This document shows positions 48,080-57,471 of a stretch of 64,000 nt of DNA, piece after piece. Location: positions 23,867-87,866 of the forward strand of contig CBDBJK010000004.1 in the NCBI GenBank assembly GCA_965206395.1, given 5' to 3'. Both the position numbers and the translations under genes were made by a program. The DNA is from CBDBJK01 sp965206395 (GTDB lineage: Bacteria > Chloroflexota > Dehalococcoidia > Lucifugimonadales > CATOSD01). The notes beneath the pieces were generated by a model, which was not told where the DNA came from, searched no databases, and worked only from the letters and a program-made list of their open reading frames with translations. Within the stretch, counting starts at the first letter, position 1, and every line of letters starts with the position of its first letter.

Positions 48080-49962
48080 TGTGATCATCTCCTTGGAAAA
48101 AGCGTTCAACCCGAAATATCCGAGATAGAATTACCTGCGAAGGGAAACGCCGTACGACTGGAATGGGCGAAAGATAGCACGCTCCTTATATGCCGTCAAT
48201 CCCCGTCTGATTGGCAATTAAGCCTGGTCGAAGAGTAAGCAGTTCGGGCGCGTCAGATGCTTCTTACGAGCGCATCTCATCAACCAGCGTCGGGAGCATG
48301 GCTGCGACGACAGCGGGGGAGCCGTTACGAACGTGTTCAAGGCCACGACGCAGGGCAGGCCCCATTTCTTCTGGCTCATAAACCGTCTCGCCATAACCGT
48401 TTGCGGCCTCCGCCAGCTTAGCGAAGTCCGGCGGCGGGTCAAAGAGACCACCCTCGTAGTTGTCATCGCGGGCTGCTGTGCCTTCAGGGTAAGTGCTCCT
48501 CAGACCACGAGTGCCTGTGCTATAGGAACGGTTGACGAAGACCAGGGACAGGAAGGGCGCTCCGTGATGACCCGCAGCCCAAAGAGCGGCGAGGGGCGTG
48601 CCAAACATGAAGTAGCCGTCGCCGGTGGCCAGAACTACATCGCTCTGAGGGCGGGCTAGCTTGGCACCGAAGGCTGCTCCGCTGCCCCAACCTCCGGCGC
48701 TGCCTCCGCTCTTGAAATAAGTGTTTGGCTGGTTGCGTTCGCGGTAAGCCCGGACGAAAGGCGTATTGCTAATGGCGTCGTCCAGAAGAATGGTATCCGG
48801 CTCTAGTATCTTGCCTAACTGGTAGGCCACCCAGCGAGGGTGAAGAGGCGTGCGTTTTCCTGCCTTCAACGCCTCTTCCTCCGCGGCGGAATCCAACTCG
48901 CGTTTGCGCTGTTCTAGTCGAGTTCGCCGATCAGCGATGCGGGACATGTCGCTGGCTGTGAGCATATTTGTTGCAGCTTCGTAAATAGCCTGGGCCGCTC
49001 CTGATGCCGATACGGGCAGCCACATATCCGCCCGTTGCTCCATCGTCTGTAGCGGGACTGAACGGGGTCAATATCCACCCATACTATCTTCGCGTCAGCC
49101 TGGGGTGAGTCAAGACCCGGGCTGAAGGGAACAGGAGACTCTATGACCAGAAGCGCATCGGCGTCTTTAGGAGCGGGGCCGGTTCCGAACAGGGAGTGCG
49201 TAGTGGGGAAGTTCAGCCTGTCACTCTGGTTCTCGGTTACCGGTAATGCAAGCAGTTCCGCCAGTCGCACTATATGTTCCACAGACTCAGGGTTGCGCCC
49301 GGACTTGGAGAGACACATAACGGGGTTGTTCGCTTTGATAAGCCATTCGGCTGCACGGCGAGCGTCAGCCGGGTCGGGCCATGCAGGGCGGGCCAATCCC
49401 ATCTGATCCCGAGTAGGGAATCGCGTAGTCCCAGGCATGGGGAGCATTGCCGTCTCCCGAGGGATCGTTAGATACACCGGGCCTTTTGGTTCACTCATTG
49501 CTACCTGAAGCAACCGGCTAACCATGAGGCCGGGGTTGTCCTGGTGCTCCAGGCGATGGTCTACTTTTGTGTACTGGCGGACTATCTCGCCCTGGTCACG
49601 AGGCTCCTGTACCCACTGGACAGGCCCTTCCCGTGCGCCTGTCATAGAGCCTGGAAAGGCTCGGGGGCCAGTACCGGCAGTCATGAGCACCGGATACGAC
49701 CCTCTCCAAGCAGTGTGGATACCGGCACCGTAGCTCATTGTGCCCAGGTCCACGTGGACGGCGGTGGCCGACGGCCGACCCGATACCATGGCATCACCGG
49801 CTGCGGCGTTCAGGGCTACGCCTTCGTGGGTCACTGTAATCAAGCGGGGCGCAGGCCATTCGTTGCTTCGAGCCTTGGCTATAGCCTCCTGAAAGAAGGC
49901 GATCTCAGAGCCGGACACGAAGAACAGGTTGTCAACACCGCCCAGCTTCGTTGAAGCCACTA

Positions 49963-51212
49963 GTGGTTCAACGTTTTTGTATTGATGGGTAGAGTGACTT
50001 TAGCTTGATGCGCGCATCCTCGGTAGTGAAGCGCCAATCCACTCGTATCACATCCCGGTTGCGTTGATTCTGCCAAGCATTGACCTCGCCGCGCAGGATG
50101 TCTTGATTGGCAATCCGTCGGTCCAGGCACTGTCGAGCCAGCACACCGATCTCTATCTCCGCCATATTCAACCAACTCCCGTGTTTGGGAGTGTAGTGTA
50201 TCTCCAGTCGCTCAGCTATACGCCTCGCCTCAGCAGGCTCGAATGCCTCGTATAGCGAGGACAGCTTGTGAGTGTTGAGATTGTCCATTACCAGCACGAT
50301 CCGGTCTCTGTCAGGGTAGTCCTCGTCGACCAGTTTCTTTATCACATGCGCCCAGTCCACCTTCGTGCGACGCTCTCTGACCTCGACTCGGCGCCATCCG
50401 TCCAACGGTGCAAACAGCATGAACAGGCTGCTCACTCCATTGCGCTCGTATTCGTAGTCGTATGCCGCCGATAAGCCGGGCGCTGCGGGACGCGGCACTC
50501 GCGTCTCCTTGACTTGCTGTTTGCTCGTCTCATCCATGCACACCAGAACCTCATTCCCATCGTACGGCCGTTGGTAGACCTCCAGTACGTCTTCCATCAC
50601 GTCTTCCATCGCGCACACAAACTCCGCGCTCTGACCGGGCGGGATGCACCAACTCTGCTTCAGCCACGGCTTCAGTTCGTTTTTTTTTTAAGCGCCTGGC
50701 GAACCGTCTCGGTGCTAATGGTCCCGACTATCTCACACTCGACCAACTGGTCAGCCAACAGCTTCAGGGTCCAACTGGCACGCCCCTCCGGCGGTTCCCC
50801 GCAGGCCATCGCTATCAACCGTGCTTCACCTTCGCCGTCCAGTCTCTTTTGACGCCGACGCAGTTGCTTTTTGCGATTCAGCGCAGACTCGACCCCCTCC
50901 TCCACACAGCGCTTGCGTATTCGCTCGACCGTTGACTGTCCCACACCGAGCGCGCTGGTGATGTCCGCGTCCTTCATTCCCCCGTCCGAGCGTGACTCAT
51001 CGCTCATCAGCAGAATGCGCGCATGGGTCTGTTTGTACGCCGCAGCCCGACCGCGTGAGACCAAGGCGTTGAGTTCCTGTTGTTCGTCGGTAGTCAGTCT
51101 GATACGGTACTTCTTGGTAGACATCATGGTTCCTCCTCGGTTCAACGTTACGATTGAACCCCTAAGAGGAACAATGACTATCATGGTATTCATTTCAATG
51201 ATGTTGGACCAC
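49963..51212 (-). mobile_element. IS630-family insertion sequence, copy B
   Basis: A 1250-bp copy of the element at 3390-4638, in reverse orientation, with TA at 49961-49962 and 51213-51214. It sits in a CTAG inside the thiamine-diphosphate enzyme gene and abuts an IS5 element on its right. It has ten A residues in the slippery run and shares the 12-bp duplication of copy A. Confidence 0.95.
49968..51127 (-). CDS. IS630-family transposase in two frames, copy B
   Basis: Same two-part gene as in copy A. The first frame (51127 to 50672) ends in ALKKKTN because of ten A residues; the DDE part lies in the frame ending at 49968. Eight A residues would fuse them, so slippage by two bases backward or one forward is needed for a full product. 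Confidence 0.9.
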
Positions 51213-51214
51213 TA

Positions 51215-52413
51215 GGGATGCTCTGAATAAGTCCCGATGGCTTGTGGGATAGTAAAATAGGGCCAAGGCCTGAAGACGGGGGAGGAGAGGCAATGAACCA
51301 GCCGACGTTTGCGGACTTGGACTACGAGAGCAAGAAGCGAAAGACTCGCCGGGAGAAGTTCCTTGAGCGCATGGATGGACTGATCCCTTGGGAAGAGTTG
51401 GAAGAGCGCATTCGACCGTTCTATCCCAAGGCCGGTCGTGGTCGGCGGCCCTACGAGTTATCGGTGATGCTACGGATACACTGCGTGCAGTTGTTTTACA
51501 ACCTGAGCGACCCTGGGATGGAGGACATGCTCTATGAGGTCGAATCGGTGAGGCGGTTCGTAGGGCTGAGACTGCCTGGGCCGCTGCCGGACGAGACGAC
51601 GATTCTGAACTTCCGCCACCTGCTGGAAGAGCATGAGTTGGGCGCGGGTCTGTTCGAGGAGATCAACCGCTATCTGGAGTCCAAGGGTCTCCGTCTTCAG
51701 GAGGGGACGATAGTGGACGCGAGCATCATAGCGGCGCCCTCATCGACGAAGAATCGGGCTAAAGAGCGCGACCCAGAGATGCACCAGACGAAGAAGGGTA
51801 ACGAGTGGCACTTCGGGATGAAGGTGCACATCGGTGTGGACTCGCAGACGGGAGTGGTGCACAGCATGACCACGACATCTGCGAACGTGCATGACCTGAC
51901 TGAGTTGCCCCGGTTGCTGCACGGTGGGGAGTCTCAGGTGTGGGGAGATGCTGGGTATCAGGGAGTTGACAAGAGGCCGGGGAACCGGGGCTTGGACGTG
52001 GAGTGGCAGGTGGCGATGAGGCCCGGCCAGCGTCGGAAGCTGGAGCCTGGGAGCCCTGAGGCGGTGTCGGAGAAGCGCAAAGCGTCGGTCAGAGCTAAGG
52101 TGGAGCATCCGTTCCTGTACATCAAGCGGCACTTCGGCTACGCCAAGGTCCGCTACAGGGGGCTGTCCAAGAACACGCAGCGGCTGATGACGCTGCTGGG
52201 GGTTGCCAACTTGATGAGGGCCGAACAGTACCTGGCGGCGTGAGACCTTGTATAAGTGCGCCCAAAATCAGGGCTAAGGGCGGCGAAAGGCCCTGTCAGG
52301 GCCGGTTGTAGGCCGACAATAACCCTCACCACGGTGCCATGAGGCAATTTAACGCCCCCAAAACCACTCCGGTCAACTCGGCCCAGCCTGAAGCCGATTG
52401 TTCAGAGCATCCC
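51215..52413 (+). mobile_element. IS5-family insertion sequence (1.2 kb type)
   Basis: About 1199 bp with terminal repeats GGGATGCTCTGAATAA and GGGATGCTCTGAACAA. The flanks can be read as TA or as a CTAG duplication (51212-51215 and 52413-52416). It lies back to back with IS630 copy B in the same original CTAG. A divergent relative begins at 63926. Confidence 0.9.
51293..52243 (+). CDS. IS5-family transposase (1.2 kb type)
   Basis: 316 residues in one intact frame from the ATG at 51293, which has GGAGGAGAG upstream. N-terminal DUF772-type region (RRPYELSVMLRIHCVQLFYNL, here given by its key part YELSVMLRIHC), then the DDE residues in GTIVDASIIAAP, WGDAGYQGVD and AKVEHPFLYIKRHFGYAKVRY. It looks functional. 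Confidence 0.93.
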   Translation: MNQPTFADLDYESKKRKTRREKFLERMDGLIPWEELEERIRPFYPKAGRGRRPYELSVMLRIHCVQLFYNLSDPGMEDMLYEVESVRRFVGLRLPGPLPDETTILNFRHLLEEHELGAGLFEEINRYLESKGLRLQEGTIVDASIIAAPSSTKNRAKERDPEMHQTKKGNEWHFGMKVHIGVDSQTGVVHSMTTTSANVHDLTELPRLLHGGESQVWGDAGYQGVDKRPGNRGLDVEWQVAMRPGQRRKLEPGSPEAVSEKRKASVRAKVEHPFLYIKRHFGYAKVRYRGLSKNTQRLMTLLGVANLMRAEQYLAA

Positions 52414-52488
52414 TAGAGCATCGGACCACTCGTCGGCTCCGTACTCACCCCAACTCGCCTCATATGCCCCCATATGTCGCTGAGCCAT

Positions 52489-52793
52489 AACTGACCTCCT
52501 CGTCAACGGACTCACAAATACAATTGCTCACGATATCAGTTCAATGTTTTAGTGGGGCCAGCGTACAGCAGTATCACAAACCAGGTCAATCAAGCCCCAA
52601 GAAATCAATCACGGATTCAGCCAATCTGGGAAATCCAGGGATACACAGACGTCCCATTGTTTACTGACTCGATGACATACTGCTATCATGTCTGGCAAAC
52701 GATTACGGCGAGCATCTCGATAATTTGCAGGCCCCTCATTCACGGGTATATTGAACGAAACGGCGCGCCACATAGGGGCAGGGGAGGATAATA
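52489..52793. other. divergent intergenic region with a weak promoter and a short shared repeat
   Basis: It separates the thiamine-diphosphate enzyme start from the SDR gene. A possible SDR promoter is TTACTG (52661-52666), 17 bases, TATCAT (52684-52689); the -35 box is poor. At 52612-52637 a segment with CTGGGAAATCCAGG closely matches one at 18597-18621. Confidence 0.35.
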
Positions 52794-53549
52794 ATGGATC
52801 TGGGTTTACAAGGAAGAAAGGCACTCATCACAGGCGGAACCAAGGGCATCGGTCGTGCGATCGCCGACCTCTTGGCCGATGAAGGCTCTGACGTCGCTAT
52901 CTGCGCGCGCAACGAGAGTGAGGTAACCTCGGCAGTGCAAGCCCTTGCTGCCAAAGGTGTTAAGGCAACAGGCCGTGCGCTCGACGTAGCTGATGGCCCT
53001 GCACTCACGTCATGGCTGGCAGATGCCGCCCAGGAGCTTGGTGGGCTGGATATCCTGGTAGCTAATGTGAGCGCACTCGCTATCGATGGGACGGAAGAAT
53101 CCTGGCGCAAGGGATTTGAGATCGACATGATGCACACGGTGCGCGCGGTGAACGCTGCCATGCCATATCTGGAACAGTCGGACGCCGCCTCTATCGTCGT
53201 AATCTCAAGCGTCTCGGGCGTCGAAACCGACTTCGCGGCTGGCCCTTACGGGGCCTTCAAAGCCGCCCTCATCAACTATGCCAAAGGGCTTAGCAGCCAG
53301 CTTGCCGCTAAAGGTATTCGAGTGAATTCAGTCTCGCCGGGCAACACCTATTTCGAAGGCGGTGTGTGGCAGCAGATCGAGCAGAACATGCCGGAGTTTT
53401 TCGAGCAAGCGCTGAGTCTCAATAAAACGGGACGGATGGCGACACCACAAGAGGTAGCGAACGGGGCAGTCTTTCTAGCAAGCCCGGTTGCCACCTACAT
53501 CACCGGAACAAATCTCCTGGTGGACGGCGCACTCACGAACCGCGTGTAA
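52794..53549 (+). CDS. short-chain dehydrogenase/reductase
   Basis: 251 residues of classical SDR type. Cofactor loop TGGTKGIGRAIAD, DILVANVSA in the NNAG position, catalytic Ser in VVISSVSGVE, Tyr and Lys in GPYGAFKAAL, and the C-terminal ITGTNLLVDGAL. Arg at the end of beta 2 (AICARNES) suggests NADP(H). ATG has GGGGAGG upstream. Oxidises or reduces a hydroxy/keto group; substrate unknown. Confidence 0.92.
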   Translation: MDLGLQGRKALITGGTKGIGRAIADLLADEGSDVAICARNESEVTSAVQALAAKGVKATGRALDVADGPALTSWLADAAQELGGLDILVANVSALAIDGTEESWRKGFEIDMMHTVRAVNAAMPYLEQSDAASIVVISSVSGVETDFAAGPYGAFKAALINYAKGLSSQLAAKGIRVNSVSPGNTYFEGGVWQQIEQNMPEFFEQALSLNKTGRMATPQEVANGAVFLASPVATYITGTNLLVDGALTNRV

Positions 53550-53587
53550 TATAAATGACTGTGACTGCACAGAGATGAAGAGCGTTG

Positions 53588-53836
53588 ATGGCCTATTTTG
53601 TTTACATCCTCCAATGCAGCGATGGTTCTCTATACACAGGGTACACCTCGGACCTCCAAAAGAGGTTGGAGCTTCACAACGCTGGTAAGGCTTCCCGGTA
53701 CACTCGACGGAAACTGCCGGTAGAGTGTGTTTACAGGGAGGAGCATCAGGATAAGAGTTCGGCCATGAGAAGGGAAATGGAAATCAAAGGTTGGCCGCGA
53801 GTTCGAAAATTGGAGTTGGCGCATTCCGTATCGTAG
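53588..53836 (+). CDS. GIY-YIG domain protein (UPF0213/YhbQ type)
   Basis: 82 residues with the nuclease core: YFVYILQCSDGSLYTGYTSD (GIY-YIG strand pair), then RLELHNAGKASRYTRRKLPV and a glutamate-bearing helix AMRREMEIKGW. The small stand-alone members are putative structure-specific DNA endonucleases. The ATG at 53588 is preceded by GAAGAG. Starts 38 bases after the SDR gene; no functional link is evident. Confidence 0.85.
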   Translation: MAYFVYILQCSDGSLYTGYTSDLQKRLELHNAGKASRYTRRKLPVECVYREEHQDKSSAMRREMEIKGWPRVRKLELAHSVS

Positions 53837-53876
53837 TTCGGCTGTTGTAAGCGTTCAGGTCCCTTGACACTCGAGG

Positions 53877-54029
53877 GGTGAACACTTACGTTCTTGTAGC
53901 GAACCAAAGACAGCGAGCTCACCCGGCACACTTGCTTGTCCGATGCGTCATATGGAGCCTGGGGAAGAGCAAGGAAAGTCTGTCTCTCACGCTCCAGCAT
54001 CTCACCCACCGTCTCGGTGCGCCCCTTCA
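53877..54029 (-). pseudogene. IS21-family IstA transposase remnant
   Basis: About 50 codons on the minus strand read LKGRTETVGEMLERER, then FLALPQAPYDASDK and RVSSLSLVRYKN. This is the region just before the C-terminal domain of IS21 IstA proteins (ALPxAPYDA, RVSSxxLVRY). Nothing else of the element remains; it abuts IS5 copy D2. Confidence 0.65.
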
Positions 54030-54050
54030 GCTAGAGAACCCAAAGTATTA

Positions 54051-54869
54051 GGTTGTGTTGACATTTCATCTGAGCCATATGAGAGCACCGACGAAGTTCA
54101 AGAATCCCAGGAAACGCGATGACAGCTTGTCAAAGCGAGAGAAGATATGCCGGTAGTGCTTGATCTTGTTGATGAAACACTCCACAAGGTGGCGCTCTCG
54201 GTAAAGGTACTCATCATACTCTCGTGGCGTCTTTCGATTTGACCGAGGTGGAATCACAGGTAACGCGCCCCTGCCCAGGATGCATTGGAGAAAATCCATC
54301 GAATCGTATCCCTTATCAGCAATCACATGCTCGGTTTCGAAATCAGCTATCAATGCCTGTGCCTGGGTGATGTCGTGACGTTGACCTGCTGTGAGCTCAA
54401 AGCGCAACGGGTTGCCCAATCCATCCACGCTCACGTGGATCTTGGTACTGAACCCGCCTCGGCTCCGGCCAAGAGCTTGGGCCGATTGGCCACCGTTTTT
54501 TTGGAGGCTCCAGCAGCACAGGGATGAGCGCGAACCACAGTGCTATCACAGTGCTATCAATGATGACATGCTCCATATCGGGGTCTTGCACAAAATGCTG
54601 ATGCATTCGTTCCCATACACCCTTTTCACACCAGCGTGCGAAGCGCTTATATACGCTGTTCCAGTGACCGTAGTGCTCAGGCAGCAGTCTCCAAGGAGCA
54701 CCACTTCGTGCCATCCACAGGATGGCCTCGACGTAGCGCCTGCAATCGTCCTCCTCTCCAACGTAGAGGTCTGGGCATGGGCGCAGAAATTCAAGGATTT
54801 TCGACCATTGTTCATTGCGTAATTCAGTCGTTGACATGTATCCATTATGCACCAAATGTCAACACAACC
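54051..54869 (-). mobile_element. IS5-family insertion sequence, copy D2
   Basis: An 819-bp near-identical copy of the element at 16624-17453, flanked by TA (54049-54050, 54870-54871). It has two 11-bp units where D1 has three, which accounts exactly for the 11-bp size difference. Confidence 0.93.
54066..54855 (-). CDS. IS5-family transposase, frame-disrupted (D2)
   Basis: Same gene as D1. With two 11-bp units the first frame continues past the catalytic aspartate in a wrong phase (DSTVIALWFALIPVLLEPP) for another 46 codons. The second frame with ADKGYDS and ECFINKIKHYRH is intact. A one-unit version would be in phase up to the A7 slip site. Confidence 0.85.
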
Positions 54870-54960
54870 TAGTAAGCCAATCAAGCTGAAAACGCTCTCG
54901 GCTATCCCGAACATCCGGGCTGGGGTTCCCTTGACGAGAGTATCGTTTATCAACACCTGC

Positions 54961-55683
54961 TCAACTTCTACCCGCCTGACTGCAAGTGATGTTGAAGCCA
55001 ATTAATCCCCACTCGCCATCGACCGCCCGAATCAACATATCGATGGTTGCCTGTCCGCCGTTAGCTTGTCTACCCAAGTAGTTCAGTTCGAAGATGTCAC
55101 CACCGAATTCTGAGTTCATGAACTCATGGTTGATGAAGACAACCGATTCAATTTCTCCACACAGGTCTTCGCGAAGAGGTATTATATCTTTCCTTATGTC
55201 CTCTAGGTCAAAGAACGTCTTCCCGAGGTCACTAAACATATCATAAAAACTGTTCCAGTCTTTGGCGTTCCAGAAGGCTGAAAAATTAGAAGCAAGCCGC
55301 GCCCTTTCAGCCTCATCAAGGCTTATTGGCAACGGCTTGTTTACAAGTCCCTGGGCGGCTATGTTGTCTCGCACCTCAGATAATCCGTCCGACATTTGTT
55401 TGATGTCACTCTCAAGGTTCGATAATTGGGCCTGAATTTGACCTAGGGTCTCAAACGAAGTCGACTTTTCCACATCAAGTTTGGCGATATTGCTTTCCAA
55501 CACCCCTACGTTTGTGAGGAAAGCAATGCGGTCGCTTTTGAGCACATCAACGTCGGCCTGGATTTCGGACAGCGTCCTCGAAATATTGTCGATGTCATCT
55601 TGTGATGGTCCTCCGCCACATGCACCGATGAAGAAACTTCCCAACAACAAACCAATAAACAGCACTCGCACATTCCCTATCAT
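54961..55683 (-). CDS. lipoprotein with coiled-coil N-terminal half
   Basis: 240 residues. A signal peptide with lipobox FIGAC (Cys22) is followed by about 95 residues of heptad-rich coiled coil (IQADVDVLKSDR, LESNIAKLDVEK, QLSNLESDIKQM) and a globular C-terminal domain (WNAKDWNSFYDMFSDLG, RAVDGEWGLIGFNI) that resembles NTF2-like or DUF4019-type folds. ATG has AAGGAG upstream. I do not recognise the family. The 90 bases between its end and IS5 D2 hold nothing clear. Confidence 0.75.
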   Translation of the reverse strand: MIGNVRVLFIGLLLGSFFIGACGGGPSQDDIDNISRTLSEIQADVDVLKSDRIAFLTNVGVLESNIAKLDVEKSTSFETLGQIQAQLSNLESDIKQMSDGLSEVRDNIAAQGLVNKPLPISLDEAERARLASNFSAFWNAKDWNSFYDMFSDLGKTFFDLEDIRKDIIPLREDLCGEIESVVFINHEFMNSEFGGDIFELNYLGRQANGGQATIDMLIRAVDGEWGLIGFNITCSQAGRS

Positions 55684-55746
55684 GTTGTATCTCCTTGGTC
55701 GGACGATTCTCGGCCTGTATGCTACTAACCTTTGGTGCTAGTTGAG

Positions 55747-55941
55747 TTATAGACTGAATTGAGCAATAGATAGATGAACGAACCCGTTGTCATCGGGCTT
55801 GAGATCATTCCATTGTACAAGCAAGTTGAAAGCAGCCATAGTGAAACCCAATCGTGCTCGGAAGCAGCCCCAAACACGATGCATCACTTTCTTGAATTGA
55901 CACACCAATGTGAGCATGGAGAACACAGTTTCGATCATCAT
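55747..55941 (-). pseudogene. C-terminal remnant of a transposase
   Basis: About 64 codons on the minus strand (ETVFSMLTLVCQFKKVMHR, FTMAAFNLLVQWNDL, VHLSIAQFSL) match the C-terminal end commonly seen in DDE transposases of IS4/IS5-like elements; the exact family is not certain. An in-frame stop lies four codons upstream of the first ATG, so the rest is lost. The remaining bases to 56075 show no gene. Confidence 0.5.
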
Positions 55942-56075
55942 GGGGTTCCGGCGCTAACGGCTGGAGCCCCTATTCGCAAGCCTTCACTCCAGGAGTGTCA
56001 GGAAGGGTTGAACGCTTACCGGCTGTTTAATGACAAGGAACGGCATGTCAGAGGCTATTAATCTTTAATTCACTT

Positions 56076-57323
56076 CTACAATCGTCGCAGCTTTGGCAGA
56101 AACACAAGGCCCAACGTCGCAAGCGCAATCAAAGCAACTCCGTTCACTCCAAGCGCAATACCGATTGTGAACGCGGAAGCCAACGCGCCGATTTGAAGGT
56201 TGCCGAGAGAGGCTGTCCCCGTAGCGAGCACCCATGCGCCCATTGCGCGGCCCCGAAGTTCGTCCGGCACGACAACCTGCATAATGCTCTGTGAGTAAAT
56301 GTCTGAGAGCGCCATCATGCCACTGACGATAGCAATGACAAATATGACCACGATGAAGCTGGAGGCAAAGCCCAGCAACAATAGTCCCGCACCGAAAACT
56401 ACGAGCACTATCAAGTATGAGAGACCCTTCCGCCGCTGATCGCCCATGATTCCGACGATCACCAGCGCTACGATTCCACCTATCGAGCGAAATGCGCTCA
56501 TTATGCCGAGACCTTCAGGCCCTACTTCCAGTACATCTTTTGCAAGACTCGGCATTAGCACCTGACTCGAGAAACCGATAAACTCGACCAGTGCCGTCAA
56601 AACGACGAGTGTCGCAAGTGTGCTGTTGCGCCGCATCTCGACGCCGAAGCGCTTCAGGTTTCCCCAGACGTGCTGTCCGGCATTGGCAGCTGAACGGCTA
56701 TGAGAACGGATGAGAAGGAGAATTCCCGTAGAGATGATGTAGCTGATAGCCAGTGCCAGGTAAGCAGTATCTGACCCGAAAGCTCCGAGGATGAATCCCA
56801 TGGAGAGCGAGCCGATCAATCCACCTGCCCTCATGCTTATGCTTACGAAGGCAAGCCCGTTCATGAGATGGTCCGCGCCAACTATGTCGTACACGTAGCT
56901 CTGGCGCAGTGTCATATAAAGCGTACCCGTTGCGCCGCCAACGGGCGCGAGCGCGAATAGATGCCAGACTTGCAGAGAGTCTGTGAATATCAGCACGCCA
57001 ACGCCGCCAGCTAGCCCCGCAAGCAGGATGTTCAGCACCCGCATGAGAATTAGCCGATCTACCATGTCGGCGATAGTACCGGCGAGAAGCCCCAGAAATA
57101 GCGATGGCACCATCCTCACACTGAGCACAGCGCCAACCATAAACGCCGAATCGGTGAGTTGAAGCATGAGCCAACCCAGCACGAGATTCTCGCCCATGAA
57201 TCCAATCGAATCGAAAACACTAGCCGCGCCAAGCAGCTTCAAGTCTCGGTAAGTGAGAGCGGGGGTACGAAGAACATTTCTCAGCAGCAATCTAGCCCCT
57301 GAGTTCAAAACATTGTCTGCCAA
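56076..57323 (-). CDS. MFS transporter (EntS/MFS_3-like)
   Basis: 415 residues with about 12 hydrophobic helices. The MFS loop between helices 2 and 3 reads GLLAGTIADMVDRLILM, and the second half has VVVPDELRGRAMGAW, typical of the EntS-like exporter group. TTG start with AGGA five bases upstream. It is intact, unlike the related exporter at 6760-9386. Substrate unknown. Confidence 0.88.
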   Translation of the reverse strand: MADNVLNSGARLLLRNVLRTPALTYRDLKLLGAASVFDSIGFMGENLVLGWLMLQLTDSAFMVGAVLSVRMVPSLFLGLLAGTIADMVDRLILMRVLNILLAGLAGGVGVLIFTDSLQVWHLFALAPVGGATGTLYMTLRQSYVYDIVGADHLMNGLAFVSISMRAGGLIGSLSMGFILGAFGSDTAYLALAISYIISTGILLLIRSHSRSAANAGQHVWGNLKRFGVEMRRNSTLATLVVLTALVEFIGFSSQVLMPSLAKDVLEVGPEGLGIMSAFRSIGGIVALVIVGIMGDQRRKGLSYLIVLVVFGAGLLLLGFASSFIVVIFVIAIVSGMMALSDIYSQSIMQVVVPDELRGRAMGAWVLATGTASLGNLQIGALASAFTIGIALGVNGVALIALATLGLVFLPKLRRL

Positions 57324-57471
57324 TAATCCTGTCCCAAATAATCAGATAGCCTTCTTGTCAAGCGTTTGGGGAATGAAGCTAATTCTAATGATAACGTGAA
57401 TAATGGATAAGACGGGACACCTTTCGAGAGCAGGAGTATCCTTTCATTTAATGAGATTTGAAAACCTCCTA

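Larger units (their letters stand above)
48264..52488 (-). pseudogene. thiamine-diphosphate enzyme (acetolactate-synthase-like), split by two IS and frameshifted
   Basis: The first 24 codons (52488 to 52417) begin at ATG with GAGGAGG upstream and read MAQRHMGAYEASWGEYG. After an IS5 and an IS630 element the frame resumes at about 49960 (ASTKLGGVDNLFFVSGSE); removing both elements gives WSDALVASTKLGG in one frame. The pyrimidine domain has the catalytic glutamate in TVTHEGVALNAAAGDA. Near 49045 a one-base indel shifts the frame before MEQRADMWLP. The ThDP/metal motif is GDGYFMFGTPLAAL through FVNRSY. Repaired length is about 590 residues. It fits the acetolactate synthase/benzoylformate decarboxylase superfamily, but substrate residues were not assigned. 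Confidence 0.85.
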
